Of a stretch of DNA of 64,000 nt, positions 19,875 to 29,600 are shown piece after piece; the first letter of the stretch is position 1; each line of letters starts with the position of its first letter. A program made the position numbers and the translations under genes. The stretch is from the NCBI RefSeq assembly GCF_019145375.1, contig NZ_JAHSTX010000001.1:3869501-3933500 (forward strand), in the 5' to 3' direction. The notes under the pieces are model-generated. The model was given only the letters and a program-made list of their open reading frames with translations. It was not told the origin of the DNA and searched no databases. The stretch comes from Pseudomonas triticicola. GTDB taxonomy: Bacteria > Pseudomonadota > Gammaproteobacteria > Pseudomonadales > Pseudomonadaceae.

Positions 19875-19908
19875 AAAGGCGCCCGCGTAAAAAACGGTCG
19901 CCTTTTTT
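19875..19908 (+). terminator. Rho-independent terminator after fis
   Basis: AAAGGCG (19875-19881) pairs with CGCCTTT (19899-19905), with an inner CCG/CGG pair, and a run of six Ts follows the stem base. Placed between fis and purH. Confidence 0.8.
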
Positions 19909-19940
19909 GCTGACTTCCTTTGCTTTTGATGGAAATTGAG

Positions 19941-21548
19941 ATGACCGACCAGACTACCCGCCTGCCGATCCGCCGCGCCTTGATCAGCGTTTCCGACAAG
20001 ACCGGGATCCTCGAATTCGCCAAGGAGCTCGAAGCTCTCGGCGTCGAGATCCTCTCCACCGGCGGAACGTTCAAGCTGCTGCGTGACAACGGCGTTGCCG
20101 CAGTGGAAGTCGCGGATTACACCGGTTTCGCCGAGATGATGGACGGTCGGGTGAAAACCCTGCACCCGAAAATCCACGGCGGCATCCTCGGTCGTCGCGG
20201 TACTGACGACGCGATCATGAACGAGCACGGCATCAAGCCGATCGATCTGGTGGCGGTCAACCTGTACCCGTTCGAAGCGACCATCAACAAGCCAGGCTGC
20301 GACCTGCCGACCGCCATCGAGAACATCGACATCGGCGGGCCGACCATGGTCCGTTCAGCAGCGAAAAACCATAAAGACGTGGCCATCGTGGTGAATGCCA
20401 GCGATTACGCCAACGTCCTGGAAAACCTCAAGGCCGGCGGCCTGACCTACGCTCAGCGTTTTGACCTGATGCTCAAGGCCTTCGAACACACCGCCGCCTA
20501 CGACGGCATGATCGCCAACTACATGGGCACCGTGAACCAGGCCGCTGAAACCTTGAGCACTGAAGGTCGCGGCGAATTCCCGCGCACCTTCAACAGCCAG
20601 TTCATCAAGGCTCAGGAAATGCGCTACGGCGAGAACCCGCACCAAAGCGCGGCGTTCTACGTGGAAGCCAAGCCTGCCGAAGTCGGCATCGCCACCGCGA
20701 CCCAGCTGCAAGGCAAAGAACTGTCGTACAACAACGTCGCCGACACTGACGCGGCGCTGGAATGCGTGAAGAGCTTCGTCAAGCCAGCCTGCGTGATCGT
20801 CAAGCACGCCAACCCGTGCGGCGTGGCGGTCAGCCCGGACGCTGAAGGCGGCATCCGTCAGGCTTACGAACTGGCCTACGCCACCGACACCGAGTCGGCG
20901 TTCGGCGGCATCATCGCCTTCAACCGTGAACTGGATGCCGAGACCGCCAAAGCGATCGTCGAGCGTCAGTTCGTTGAAGTGATCATCGCCCCATCGGTCA
21001 GCGAAGAAGCCCGCGCCATCGTTGCCGCGAAAGCCAACGTACGCCTGCTGGCCTGCGGCGAGTGGTCGGCTGAGCGCGCCGCTGCCTGGGATTACAAGCG
21101 CGTCAACGGTGGCCTGCTGGTGCAGAGCCGCGATATCGGCATGATCAGCGCCGACGACCTGAAAGTGGTGACCAAACGCGCACCGACCGAACAGGAAATC
21201 CACGACCTGATCTTCGCCTGGAAAGTCGCCAAGTACGTCAAATCCAACGCCATCGTCTACGCCAAGAATCGCCAGACCATCGGTGTCGGCGCCGGCCAGA
21301 TGAGCCGCGTCAACTCGGCCCGCATCGCCGCGATCAAGGCTGAGCACGCCGGTTTGCAGGTCGCCGGTTCGGTCATGGCGTCCGATGCATTCTTCCCGTT
21401 CCGCGACGGCCTCGACAACGCGGCCAAGGTTGGCATCACTGCGGTGATCCAGCCGGGCGGTTCGATGCGTGACAACGAAGTGATTGCTGCTGCTGATGAA
21501 GCCGGCATCGCGATGGTCTTTACCGGTATGCGCCACTTCCGTCATTGA
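19941..21548 (+). CDS. purH: Bifunctional AICAR formyltransferase / IMP cyclohydrolase
   Basis: Catalyses the last two steps of de novo IMP synthesis. 535 residues from ATG 19941 ([19 protein letters not shown]), with GGAAATTGAG just upstream. The N-terminal cyclohydrolase domain (1-200) includes [15 protein letters not shown] and [16 protein letters not shown]. The C-terminal formyltransferase domain includes [13 protein letters not shown] with the catalytic Lys-His and [13 protein letters not shown]. Paired with purD downstream, though a repeat-bearing 167-bp gap lies between them. Confidence 0.98.
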   Translation: MTDQTTRLPIRRALISVSDKTGILEFAKELEALGVEILSTGGTFKLLRDNGVAAVEVADYTGFAEMMDGRVKTLHPKIHGGILGRRGTDDAIMNEHGIKPIDLVAVNLYPFEATINKPGCDLPTAIENIDIGGPTMVRSAAKNHKDVAIVVNASDYANVLENLKAGGLTYAQRFDLMLKAFEHTAAYDGMIANYMGTVNQAAETLSTEGRGEFPRTFNSQFIKAQEMRYGENPHQSAAFYVEAKPAEVGIATATQLQGKELSYNNVADTDAALECVKSFVKPACVIVKHANPCGVAVSPDAEGGIRQAYELAYATDTESAFGGIIAFNRELDAETAKAIVERQFVEVIIAPSVSEEARAIVAAKANVRLLACGEWSAERAAAWDYKRVNGGLLVQSRDIGMISADDLKVVTKRAPTEQEIHDLIFAWKVAKYVKSNAIVYAKNRQTIGVGAGQMSRVNSARIAAIKAEHAGLQVAGSVMASDAFFPFRDGLDNAAKVGITAVIQPGGSMRDNEVIAAADEAGIAMVFTGMRHFRH

Positions 21549-21555
21549 AGCAGCC

Positions 21556-21697
21556 GCAAGTTTCAAGCTGCAAGCTGCAAGAAAGAGCAGACAGGTGTCG
21601 CTCCTTCTTGCAGGTGCAGCCTTATTAATTCAAAGCCGTAAGCTGTAATTGAGCGCCACGCAGTCGCTCTTACTTGCAGCTTGTAGCTTGCAGCTTT
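21556..21697. repeat. Inverted AGCTGCA-heptamer repeat between purH and purD
   Basis: The left side reads CAAGCTGCAAGCTGCAAG (21564-21581). The right side (21672-21696) carries the complementary CTTGCAGCTT, TAGCTTGCAGCTT text. A partial middle copy (AAGCCGTAAGCTGTAA) lies between. A related block occurs before urtE. The arms could fold into a long stem in the purH-purD transcript. This is a non-coding interspersed repeat family. Confidence 0.75.
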
Positions 21698-21715
21698 CTC
21701 CGAAGGAGTCTCTCT

Positions 21716-23011
21716 TTGAATGTTTTGATCATTGGCAGCGGTGGCCGTGAGCACGCTCTGGCCTGGAAAGTGGCTCAGGATCCGCGTGTGCAGAAGGTTT
21801 TCGTTGCACCGGGCAACGCTGGCACCGCCATTGAAGCCAAGTGCGAGAACGTCGCCATCGACGTGTTGGCGCTGGAGCAACTGGCCGATTTCGCGGAAAA
21901 GAACGTTTCCCTGACCATCGTCGGCCCGGAAGTGCCGCTGGTGGCTGGCGTCGTCGATCTGTTCCGCTCCCGTGGCCTGGACTGCTTCGGTCCGACTGCC
22001 GGTGCTGCGCAACTGGAAGGTTCGAAAGCCTTCACCAAGGACTTCCTCGCGCGCCACAAGATCCCGACCGCCGATTACCAGAACTTCACCGAGATCGAGC
22101 CGGCCCTGGCTTATCTGCGTGAGAAAGGCGCGCCGATCGTGATCAAGGCCGATGGCCTGGCTGCTGGCAAAGGCGTAATCGTCGCCATGACCCTGGCCGA
22201 AGCCGAAGACGCCGTGCGCGACATGCTCGCCGGCAACGCGTTCGGCGACGCCGGTTCGCGGGTGGTCATCGAGGAATTCCTCGACGGCGAAGAAGCCTCA
22301 TTCATCGTCATGGTCGACGGCAAGAACGTGCTGCCGATGGCCACCAGCCAGGACCACAAACGCGTCGGCGACGGCGACAGCGGCCCGAACACCGGCGGCA
22401 TGGGCGCCTACTCCCCTGCCCCGGTGGTCACCGCCGACGTGCATCAGCGCGTGATGGACCTGGTGATCTGGCCGACCGTGCGCGGCATGGCCGACGAAGG
22501 TAACGTCTACACTGGTTTCCTCTATGCCGGTCTGATGATCGACAAGGCCGGTAACCCGAAAGTCATCGAGTTCAACTGCCGCTTCGGCGATCCGGAAACC
22601 CAACCGGTGATGCTGCGTCTGCAATCGAGCCTGGTGCTGCTGGTTGAAGCCGCATTGGCGCAAGCGCTGGACAAGATCGAAGCACAGTGGGATCCGCGTC
22701 CGAGCGTTGGCATTGTGCTGGCCGCTGGCGGCTACCCGGGCGACTACGCCAAAGGCGCAGCGATCAACGGACTGGACGCGGCGGCAGCTCTGGAAGGCAA
22801 AGTCTTCCATGCCGGCACCGCGCTGAAAGACGGTCAGGTCGTGACTGCCGGTGGTCGTGTACTGTGTGCCACTGCCATGGGCGCCACTGTCGGTGAAGCT
22901 CAGCAGCAGGCCTACAAACTGGCCGCTGCGATCGACTGGGAAGGCTGCTTCTACCGCAAGGACATCGGCTACCGCGCCATTGCCCGTGAACGCGGGGAAG
23001 TCCAGGAGTAA
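21716..23011 (+). CDS. purD: Phosphoribosylamine-glycine ligase
   Basis: ATP-grasp ligase forming glycinamide ribonucleotide in purine synthesis. I assign the rare TTG start at 21716 ((M)NVLIIGSGGREHALAWKV). AGGAG sits 8 nt upstream, and the family N-terminus always begins at this beta strand; the in-frame ATG at 21674 lies inside the repeat. 431 residues, the expected length. Signatures: IGSGGREHALAWK, VIKADGLAAGKGVIVA, the ATP-grasp HKRVGDGDSGPNTGGMGAYS in part, and VIEFNCRFGDPETQ. Confidence 0.97.
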   Translation: MNVLIIGSGGREHALAWKVAQDPRVQKVFVAPGNAGTAIEAKCENVAIDVLALEQLADFAEKNVSLTIVGPEVPLVAGVVDLFRSRGLDCFGPTAGAAQLEGSKAFTKDFLARHKIPTADYQNFTEIEPALAYLREKGAPIVIKADGLAAGKGVIVAMTLAEAEDAVRDMLAGNAFGDAGSRVVIEEFLDGEEASFIVMVDGKNVLPMATSQDHKRVGDGDSGPNTGGMGAYSPAPVVTADVHQRVMDLVIWPTVRGMADEGNVYTGFLYAGLMIDKAGNPKVIEFNCRFGDPETQPVMLRLQSSLVLLVEAALAQALDKIEAQWDPRPSVGIVLAAGGYPGDYAKGAAINGLDAAAALEGKVFHAGTALKDGQVVTAGGRVLCATAMGATVGEAQQQAYKLAAAIDWEGCFYRKDIGYRAIARERGEVQE

Positions 23012-23110
23012 GCGATCCATCAGGCCTGGCGCGGGATGCCATTCCTCGCCGGGCTGTTCGGTCGTCGCGCATCGTTATATTCTGGCATCAACCTACGAAG
23101 GGATTTCGCC

Positions 23111-25888
23111 GTGCGCTGGCTCAGGATTGCCATAAGCTTCACCGTCACGCTGCTGACCTTGCTCTGCATGCTCCCGGCCCAGGCCGCGCAAGGCAGTGGC
23201 TGGTCGGTATTGCTTGACGATCAGGGCATCCTGCAACTGAGCGACATCCGCTCCGCTCGCTACACCAATCAATTCAGCCCCATCGAGCTTGACCGCCTGA
23301 CCGCGGCCGAACCCGAGGGCGCCCTGTGGCTGCGCTTCAAACTGGCGCCGGGCAAGCACGAACAAGTGCTGCGCATCTTTGCCCCCGACCTGTCACAACT
23401 CAATCTCTACGTGCTCGACGGCGACCGGCTGATCGAGCAACGCAATACCGGCAACGAACGGCCCCAGGCCGAACATCCATTGCCGAGCAGCGATTTCATG
23501 CTGCCGCTGCCCCAGGCCGACAAGCCGCTGGACATCTACGTACGCATGATCTCCGGCCATCAGCTGCGCCCGCACATCACCCTGCAAGCGGCAATCGAAG
23601 GCGCCGCCGATCAGAAGCAGACGCTGATTTTCGGCCTGCTGTTCGGCTGCCTCGCCATGCTCCTGCTGCACAACCTGGTGCGCTACGCCTACTCGCGCTC
23701 GCGCAGCAGTCTGTGGCTGGCGATCTGTGAGGGCCTGCTCGGGCTGAGTCTGTTCCTGTTGCTCAATCTCGCCGGTCCGTGGTTGCCGAACTGGCAAGCC
23801 ATTCAGACGCCGGGCGCTTATCTGGCATTGCTGCTGACCGCCCCAGCCGGGTTGATGTTCGCCCTGCGCTTCTTTGCGCCACTGGGCCAGCACGCGCTGA
23901 ACAAACTGCTGTGGGGCGACATCCTGTTGATCGTCACGTGCAGCCTGTTGCTGCTGTTCGTCAACACCTTGCCGCTGAACATCATCACCTACGCACTGGT
24001 CGCACTGGCCGGCCTGAGCATGTTGCTGGTGGGCTTCTATCACTGGCAAAAAGGCTATCGCCCGGCGCGTCTGTTCGTCGCCGCCATGGTCGTGTTCAAC
24101 ATCGGCACGCTGGTCATCCTCCCGGCGCTGCTGGGGCTGACACTGGTCACGCCGCAAGGCCTGATCATGACGCTGATGGTGTTCATCTGCATCAGTGGCC
24201 TGCTGATGAGCATTGCCTTGGGCGAGCGACAGCGCAGCATCACCGAAAGCCGTTTCAGCATCAGCCGCGACCTCGCGGCAAGCAACGCCGAAATCAACGC
24301 CAAAGCCGAATTCCTCGCCAAGATCAGCCACGAAATCCGCACGCCGATGAACGGTGTACTGGGCATGACCGAGCTGCTGCTGGGCACGCCGCTGTCGGTC
24401 AAGCAACGCGATTACGTGCAGACTATCCACAGCGCCGGCAACGAACTGCTGACGCTGATCAACGAGATCCTCGACATCTCCAAGCTCGAATCCGGGCAGA
24501 TCGAACTCGACGACGTGCAGTTCGATCTCAACGCGCTGATCGACGATTGCCTGAGCATCTACCGGGCCAAGGCCGAGCAACAGAACGTCGAGCTGATCAG
24601 TTTCATCCAGCCGCAAGTGCCACGGGTGATCAGCGGCGATCCGACGCGCCTGCGCCAGACCTTGTTGAGCCTGCTGGAAAACGCCCTGAAGAAAACCGAA
24701 GAAGGCGAAGTACTGATCGTCGTCGCCCTTGACGAGCGCAGCAGCAAACCGCGCCTGCGCATTGCCGTGCAGGACAGCGGCGTGCCGATGGAGGCGGAAG
24801 AGCGAGAGGCGCTGCTGCACGCCGAATTGCACAGCAAGCATTTTCTCTCGGCCAATCGTCTGGGCGGCAATCTCGGCCTGGTGATCGCGCGGCAACTGAT
24901 CCGTCTGATGCAGGGCGAGTTCGGCATCAAGAGCGGCGCCACTCAGGGCAGCACTTTGTGGCTGACCTTGCCACTGGACCCGGATCGCCTCGAACATCCG
25001 ACGTCCGATCTGGACAGTCCGCTGCAAGGCGCACGGGTGCTGGTAGTCGACGATAACGACACCTGCCGCAAAGTGCTGGTACAGCAATGCAGCGCCTGGG
25101 GCCTGAATGTCAGCGCCGTGCCGTCGGGCAAGGAAGCGCTGGCGCTGCTGCGCACCAAGGCGCACTTGCGCGATTACTTCGACGTGGTCCTGCTCGACCA
25201 GAACATGCCCGGCATGACCGGCATGCAACTGGCAGCGAAGATCAAGGAAGACCCGAGCCTGAACCACGACATCCTGCTGATCATGCTCACCGGCATCAGC
25301 AACGCACCGAGCAAGATCATTGCGCGCAATTCGGGGATCAAACGAATACTGGCCAAACCGGTGGCCGGTTATACGCTCAAGACCACGCTGGCGGACGAAC
25401 TCAATCAGCGCAACAAGGGCCAGGTGGTATTCCAGCCGCAAGTCGTTACGGCGGCCACAGCGGCCAAGGTGCCGAGCGACTTCCGCATCCTCGTCGCCGA
25501 AGACAACACCATTTCGACCAAAGTGATCCGTGGCATGCTCGGCAAGCTCAACCTGCAACCGGACACCGCGAGCAACGGCGAAGAAGCCCTGCAAGCGATG
25601 AAGGCCCAGCGTTACGATCTGGTGCTGATGGATTGTGAAATGCCGATCCTCGATGGCTTCTCCGCGACGCAGCAACTGCGCGCCTGGGAAGTCAGCAATC
25701 AGCGCATCCGCACACCGATTGTCGCGCTCACCGCGCACATTCTCGCCGAACATAAAGAGCGCGCCCGCAAGGCCGGCATGGACGGGCACATGTCCAAACC
25801 GGTGGAGCTGTCGCAACTGCGTGAACTGATCGAGCATTGGGTCGCCGAACGCGATCAGCAGAACCGGGCCACGACCCAGCCGTCGTAA
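23111..25888 (+). CDS. retS: Hybrid sensor kinase RetS
   Basis: Orphan hybrid kinase that antagonises GacS and so switches between acute and biofilm programmes through the Rsm small RNAs (known from P. aeruginosa). GTG start at 23111 (VRWLRIAISFTVTLLTLL), with GAAGGG upstream; 925 residues. Order: signal segment; periplasmic 7TMR-DISMED2 sensor (about 30-165); seven membrane helices (about 180-385); HisKA with H407 in KISHEIRTPMNGVLGM; an ATPase domain with LLENALKKTEEGE; receiver 1 with RVLVVDDNDT and D696 in LLDQNMPGM; receiver 2 with RILVAEDNTIS and D841 in LMDCEMPILDG. The domain order and position after purD match PA4856. Confidence 0.93.
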   Translation: MRWLRIAISFTVTLLTLLCMLPAQAAQGSGWSVLLDDQGILQLSDIRSARYTNQFSPIELDRLTAAEPEGALWLRFKLAPGKHEQVLRIFAPDLSQLNLYVLDGDRLIEQRNTGNERPQAEHPLPSSDFMLPLPQADKPLDIYVRMISGHQLRPHITLQAAIEGAADQKQTLIFGLLFGCLAMLLLHNLVRYAYSRSRSSLWLAICEGLLGLSLFLLLNLAGPWLPNWQAIQTPGAYLALLLTAPAGLMFALRFFAPLGQHALNKLLWGDILLIVTCSLLLLFVNTLPLNIITYALVALAGLSMLLVGFYHWQKGYRPARLFVAAMVVFNIGTLVILPALLGLTLVTPQGLIMTLMVFICISGLLMSIALGERQRSITESRFSISRDLAASNAEINAKAEFLAKISHEIRTPMNGVLGMTELLLGTPLSVKQRDYVQTIHSAGNELLTLINEILDISKLESGQIELDDVQFDLNALIDDCLSIYRAKAEQQNVELISFIQPQVPRVISGDPTRLRQTLLSLLENALKKTEEGEVLIVVALDERSSKPRLRIAVQDSGVPMEAEEREALLHAELHSKHFLSANRLGGNLGLVIARQLIRLMQGEFGIKSGATQGSTLWLTLPLDPDRLEHPTSDLDSPLQGARVLVVDDNDTCRKVLVQQCSAWGLNVSAVPSGKEALALLRTKAHLRDYFDVVLLDQNMPGMTGMQLAAKIKEDPSLNHDILLIMLTGISNAPSKIIARNSGIKRILAKPVAGYTLKTTLADELNQRNKGQVVFQPQVVTAATAAKVPSDFRILVAEDNTISTKVIRGMLGKLNLQPDTASNGEEALQAMKAQRYDLVLMDCEMPILDGFSATQQLRAWEVSNQRIRTPIVALTAHILAEHKERARKAGMDGHMSKPVELSQLRELIEHWVAERDQQNRATTQPS

Positions 25889-25949
25889 ACCGACAGATTG
25901 TCCGGTGCCTGATAGACTCCCCCGACTCCATCGCCAGTGAGCTTGCATC

Positions 25950-26546
25950 ATGCTCCATGTGTTGTTCAGCGTTTATCTGAAGATGCTGGTGCTCTACAGC
26001 CCGTTCTTCGTGTTGTCCTGCTTTATCAGCCTGACCCGTGGCTATTCGCGCAAGGAACAGCGGCGTCTGGCGTGGAAGGTCGCCCTCGCCACACTGATTT
26101 CCAGTGTTCTGCTGTATTTGTTCGGGCGGGTGATTTTCGATGTCTTCGGCATCACCGTGGACGCCTTCCGCATCGGTGCCGGCAGTGTGTTGTTCATTTC
26201 CGCGCTGGGCATGGCTCAGGGCAAGCCGGCGGTGCAGGCCGATAATGTGCAGCAGGATGTGACCATCGTGCCGCTGACCATTCCGCTGACAGTCGGCCCC
26301 GGCACCATCGGCGCCTTGCTGGTAATGGGCGTCAGCCAGCCGCACTGGGACGACAAGCTCACCGCAATCATGAGTATTGCGCTCGCCAGTTTCACTGTCG
26401 GTGTGGTGCTGTACCTGTCCAATCGCATCGAGCGGATTCTCGGCGATCAGGGCTTGCAGATTGTCAGCCGCTTGATGGGATTGTTTGTTTGCGCGCTGGC
26501 AGCGCAAATCATCTTTACCGGAGTGAAGGGTTATCTGGTGCCTTGA
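25950..26546 (+). CDS. MarC family integral membrane protein
   Basis: 198-residue protein with about six membrane helices. MarC hallmarks include the N-terminal SPFFVLSCFISLTRGYSRKEQRR and the central IVPLTIPLTVGPGTIGALLV (glycine/proline-rich reentrant motif). The C-terminus is LMGLFVCALAAQIIFTGVKG. The MarC family was once linked to multiple antibiotic resistance, but its transport function is unproven. It is 61 bp after retS and is ended by a perfect hairpin. Confidence 0.9.
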   Translation: MLHVLFSVYLKMLVLYSPFFVLSCFISLTRGYSRKEQRRLAWKVALATLISSVLLYLFGRVIFDVFGITVDAFRIGAGSVLFISALGMAQGKPAVQADNVQQDVTIVPLTIPLTVGPGTIGALLVMGVSQPHWDDKLTAIMSIALASFTVGVVLYLSNRIERILGDQGLQIVSRLMGLFVCALAAQIIFTGVKGYLVP

Positions 26547-26572
26547 GCATTGTCGCAGCGCAACCGCCACAA

Positions 26573-26609
26573 CAAAACGCCGCGTACGGTCACCGTTCGC
26601 GGCGTTTTG
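26573..26609. terminator. Bidirectional terminator between marC and the TcdA-like gene
   Basis: CAAAACGCCGCG (26573-26584) pairs perfectly with CGCGGCGTTTTG (26598-26609). The loop contains a further ACGGT/ACCGT pair. It serves the plus-strand marC end and the minus-strand toxin end 15 bp away. Confidence 0.85.
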
Positions 26610-26624
26610 CTGTGCATGGCGACC

Positions 26625-29600
26625 TCAGCGCAGCGCTGCGATCACCGCTGTCAGGCTGACCGTTGCCTCGACACCGCGCACAGTGGCGAAGGCTTGCAGC
26701 CCTTGAGCCAGCGTCAAGGTATGTTGCCGCCCGGCGATGGGCAGCATCAGTAGCAGTGGGCGTTGTCCGTCGAAATTGCGCACGATCAGACTGTGTCCGG
26801 AGTCCGGATCGGTCAGCACCACATCATCATCGACCCGTGACATCCACCAATGTCCGCACTCGTCCAGATCCAGATCCAGCAGGCAAGGTTCTGCCGTTTC
26901 AGCATCCGAAGCCTGTCGCCCATCGACCACGATGCAGTCCAGGCGCTGGAAGGACGCTTGCGACAGCCGATAACCCGAGGTCTGCGCACCGTAAGCCAGC
27001 AGCAGCCTGGCGACGCCATCGGGCACTAATGTTTCAATCTCTGTGATGTCATCACCTATCTCAAGCACCATGACCTCGGCGTCGCGATCCGCATAACTGC
27101 CGGGCAGCCAGACGCCGTCGTTCGGGCCGGCGCTGAAAATCAACTGGTCGACCGGGTCGAACAGCATCGGCTGCTTCGACCCGCGCGTACCGAGAAATGC
27201 CGACCACTGCCCGTCGCTGCGCCCGGCCAGATCGAACAGCTGATCAAGTTGCGGCAGGTAATACAAATAGCGTCCGGTTGCACTTGCCACTTGTATGACA
27301 GGCGCGTGGGCATGCCCTTGCAACAATTCTCGCAGGCGCGCACGTAACTGTTCATCGCTCTGACCCGGCACATGAGACCAGCGATTTTCCACGCCTACGA
27401 TCATTGCCGGCTGGTTATCCAGCAATTGCAGATGCACGCCATCAAGGGTCTGCGCGACCAACCCTTCACCCTGGCGTCGCACCTCAGCAAAAGTCCATGA
27501 CGTCCAGACCTTTTCAGGCCTGCCGAGCGCCTCCGGTTTCAGCAAACGATGGTCAGCGCCAAACACTCCCCGCAGTGCGTCGATCGCCACCAGCGGCTGG
27601 CGGTAAAGTTGTCCGGCGCTGATTTCAAGCATCCAGACCGCGCTGTTATCCGGGGTCAGACCGAACAGCGCCAGCTCCTTGCCTTGACCGATATCGGCCA
27701 CAGCGATTCTGCCATCGACACACCATGCCGCCACGAACGCCTGACCTGCCACATCACGTAGACCGAAGATCGGCAACGGCAGCAACGGCGCTTTCGTGGC
27801 CAGCGCGGGCAATGCGCTCAACCAATCGGGATGTCGCTGCAGCCAACGCGGCCCGACACCGGCGAACCGGAGAATCGACGGCTTATCGGCCTGATCGAGC
27901 CACGCCTCATCGCTTCTGTGGGCAAGGGAAGGAACCCCGTACTGAAACACAATCGCGTCGTCGATCGCTGCCGCTGCCGGCACGTCGACGATATCGATTT
28001 CGAACAGTCGGCCGTCATCTTTGGTAGCTATGTAGCGCGGGCCGGACTGGTTGATTTCGACCACATCGCGCTCGACCACCACATTCTGCCAATGCCCGAC
28101 ACGGGGTTCGATGCCGCGGCTGATGGTCCGCTCCTGCTGGCTATAGAACAGCACTGCACTGTTTTCAGGGTTGGACGGCATCAGCATCGACAAGTCTTCG
28201 GGCCAGGAAAGGTCTTGCCTGGCCTGAATGCACTTGCCCGTTGTCATGTTCAGCCACGCCCGATCGCGCAACTGCGCCCCGGCATAACCCCCGACGACAA
28301 TGAACGGAGCACAGGACCAGCCGCTGCTGCTGGCGGCCATGTCTGTCGAGTCGCCCTTGTCCGGGGCATCGATTTGTCGAAGCGCTTCGCGCGGTTCGAA
28401 CCGATAATCCTCTGCCGCAAAAGTGATCTTGCAAGCCGTCAGCTCCACCTGCTGACCGGTGATCCGATACTCGATGGTGGTGGTGCCATGCAACGCTTCT
28501 GCCGTCAGCTTCTGCGCAATCCGCAGCGCACCATTGGCTTGTTGTTGGCAGCCAATTATCGTCGATCCCATTCGCGGATTTTTCAGACGGTAGCGATGCT
28601 GGACGGTGCCGGTCAGCACATCGACCCGCCATAGCGATGGATGATCGGGATGATAAAACCACGCATGGCCCGCGTTGACGCCTGCCAGAACCACGCCCTC
28701 GTTGACCTCCTGCGGCAGGTTACGGGCGAACAGCACCCGATCCCGCGCGGTGTCGTAATAGCCGGTGGTCACCACTGGCTGGCCCGGCGAATTGAACGGC
28801 ACTCTGAAGTTACGCAACGGCAAATACGCTGCGGTCAATTGCCCGCTTGTGACCTGAGCGCGCAGATAGCGCCGAACCGGCGCCGGGATGACGCTGGCTG
28901 TCATGTCGGCGCTGCGCAACTGATCCGCAGCTTTGTTTTGGTAGTCGAGGACAACGCCGATCAGATGCAGGCTGAGGCCTGTCCAGTCGACCCGGAACAG
29001 TCCTTCGGCGAGTTCGATGACGCCATCGAAACGATTCAACACCAGTCCATCGACCAGCATGTCAGGTGCGCTGTCGATGCTGTCCCGTGGCTTTTCACGA
29101 AAGCTGACCTGTTCTACCCGTGCCCAGGACGCCTGCACCGTCCATGTCACCTGTTCCCAGCCATGCGCTTGCTCGAAGTTCACCGCCAGCAGGCCCGGCA
29201 CCAGGCGAATCCGGTATTGCCCCTGCGGTGCGGTGATCCGGTAGGCAATCTTCTCGCGCCACTCTGGTGGCAGGTCCGGAACCACCAGTTGGCTGACCTC
29301 GGCGCTCAACTGCAGCTTGATCGTCGTGGCCATGAAGACCGGATGCAGCTTGTAGAGTATGTGCGGCGCAAACGGCGTACTGAACAGGTAAAACACCCGG
29401 TTACCGAGCGCGTCATATTCCAGCTGATGTGCCAGGCGGTCATGCAACTGCGGATAGCGGGTCTTGGAAAAAGGCACGACCCCGGCGCTGCCGAGCTGAT
29501 ATTCGTAGCCGTAGTAACAGACGGGTGAACAGGGCAGCACCAGCGCCTCGGGCAAGGTCCCCCAGACGCTGCCGACAGCAGGCCGTTGAAAGGCTCTGGG

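Noticed and set aside
23393..25951. 852-residue minus-strand open frame opposite retS
   Set aside because: Composition is Gln/His/Arg-rich as expected for the complement of RetS codons; the plus-strand frame has all kinase and receiver motifs.
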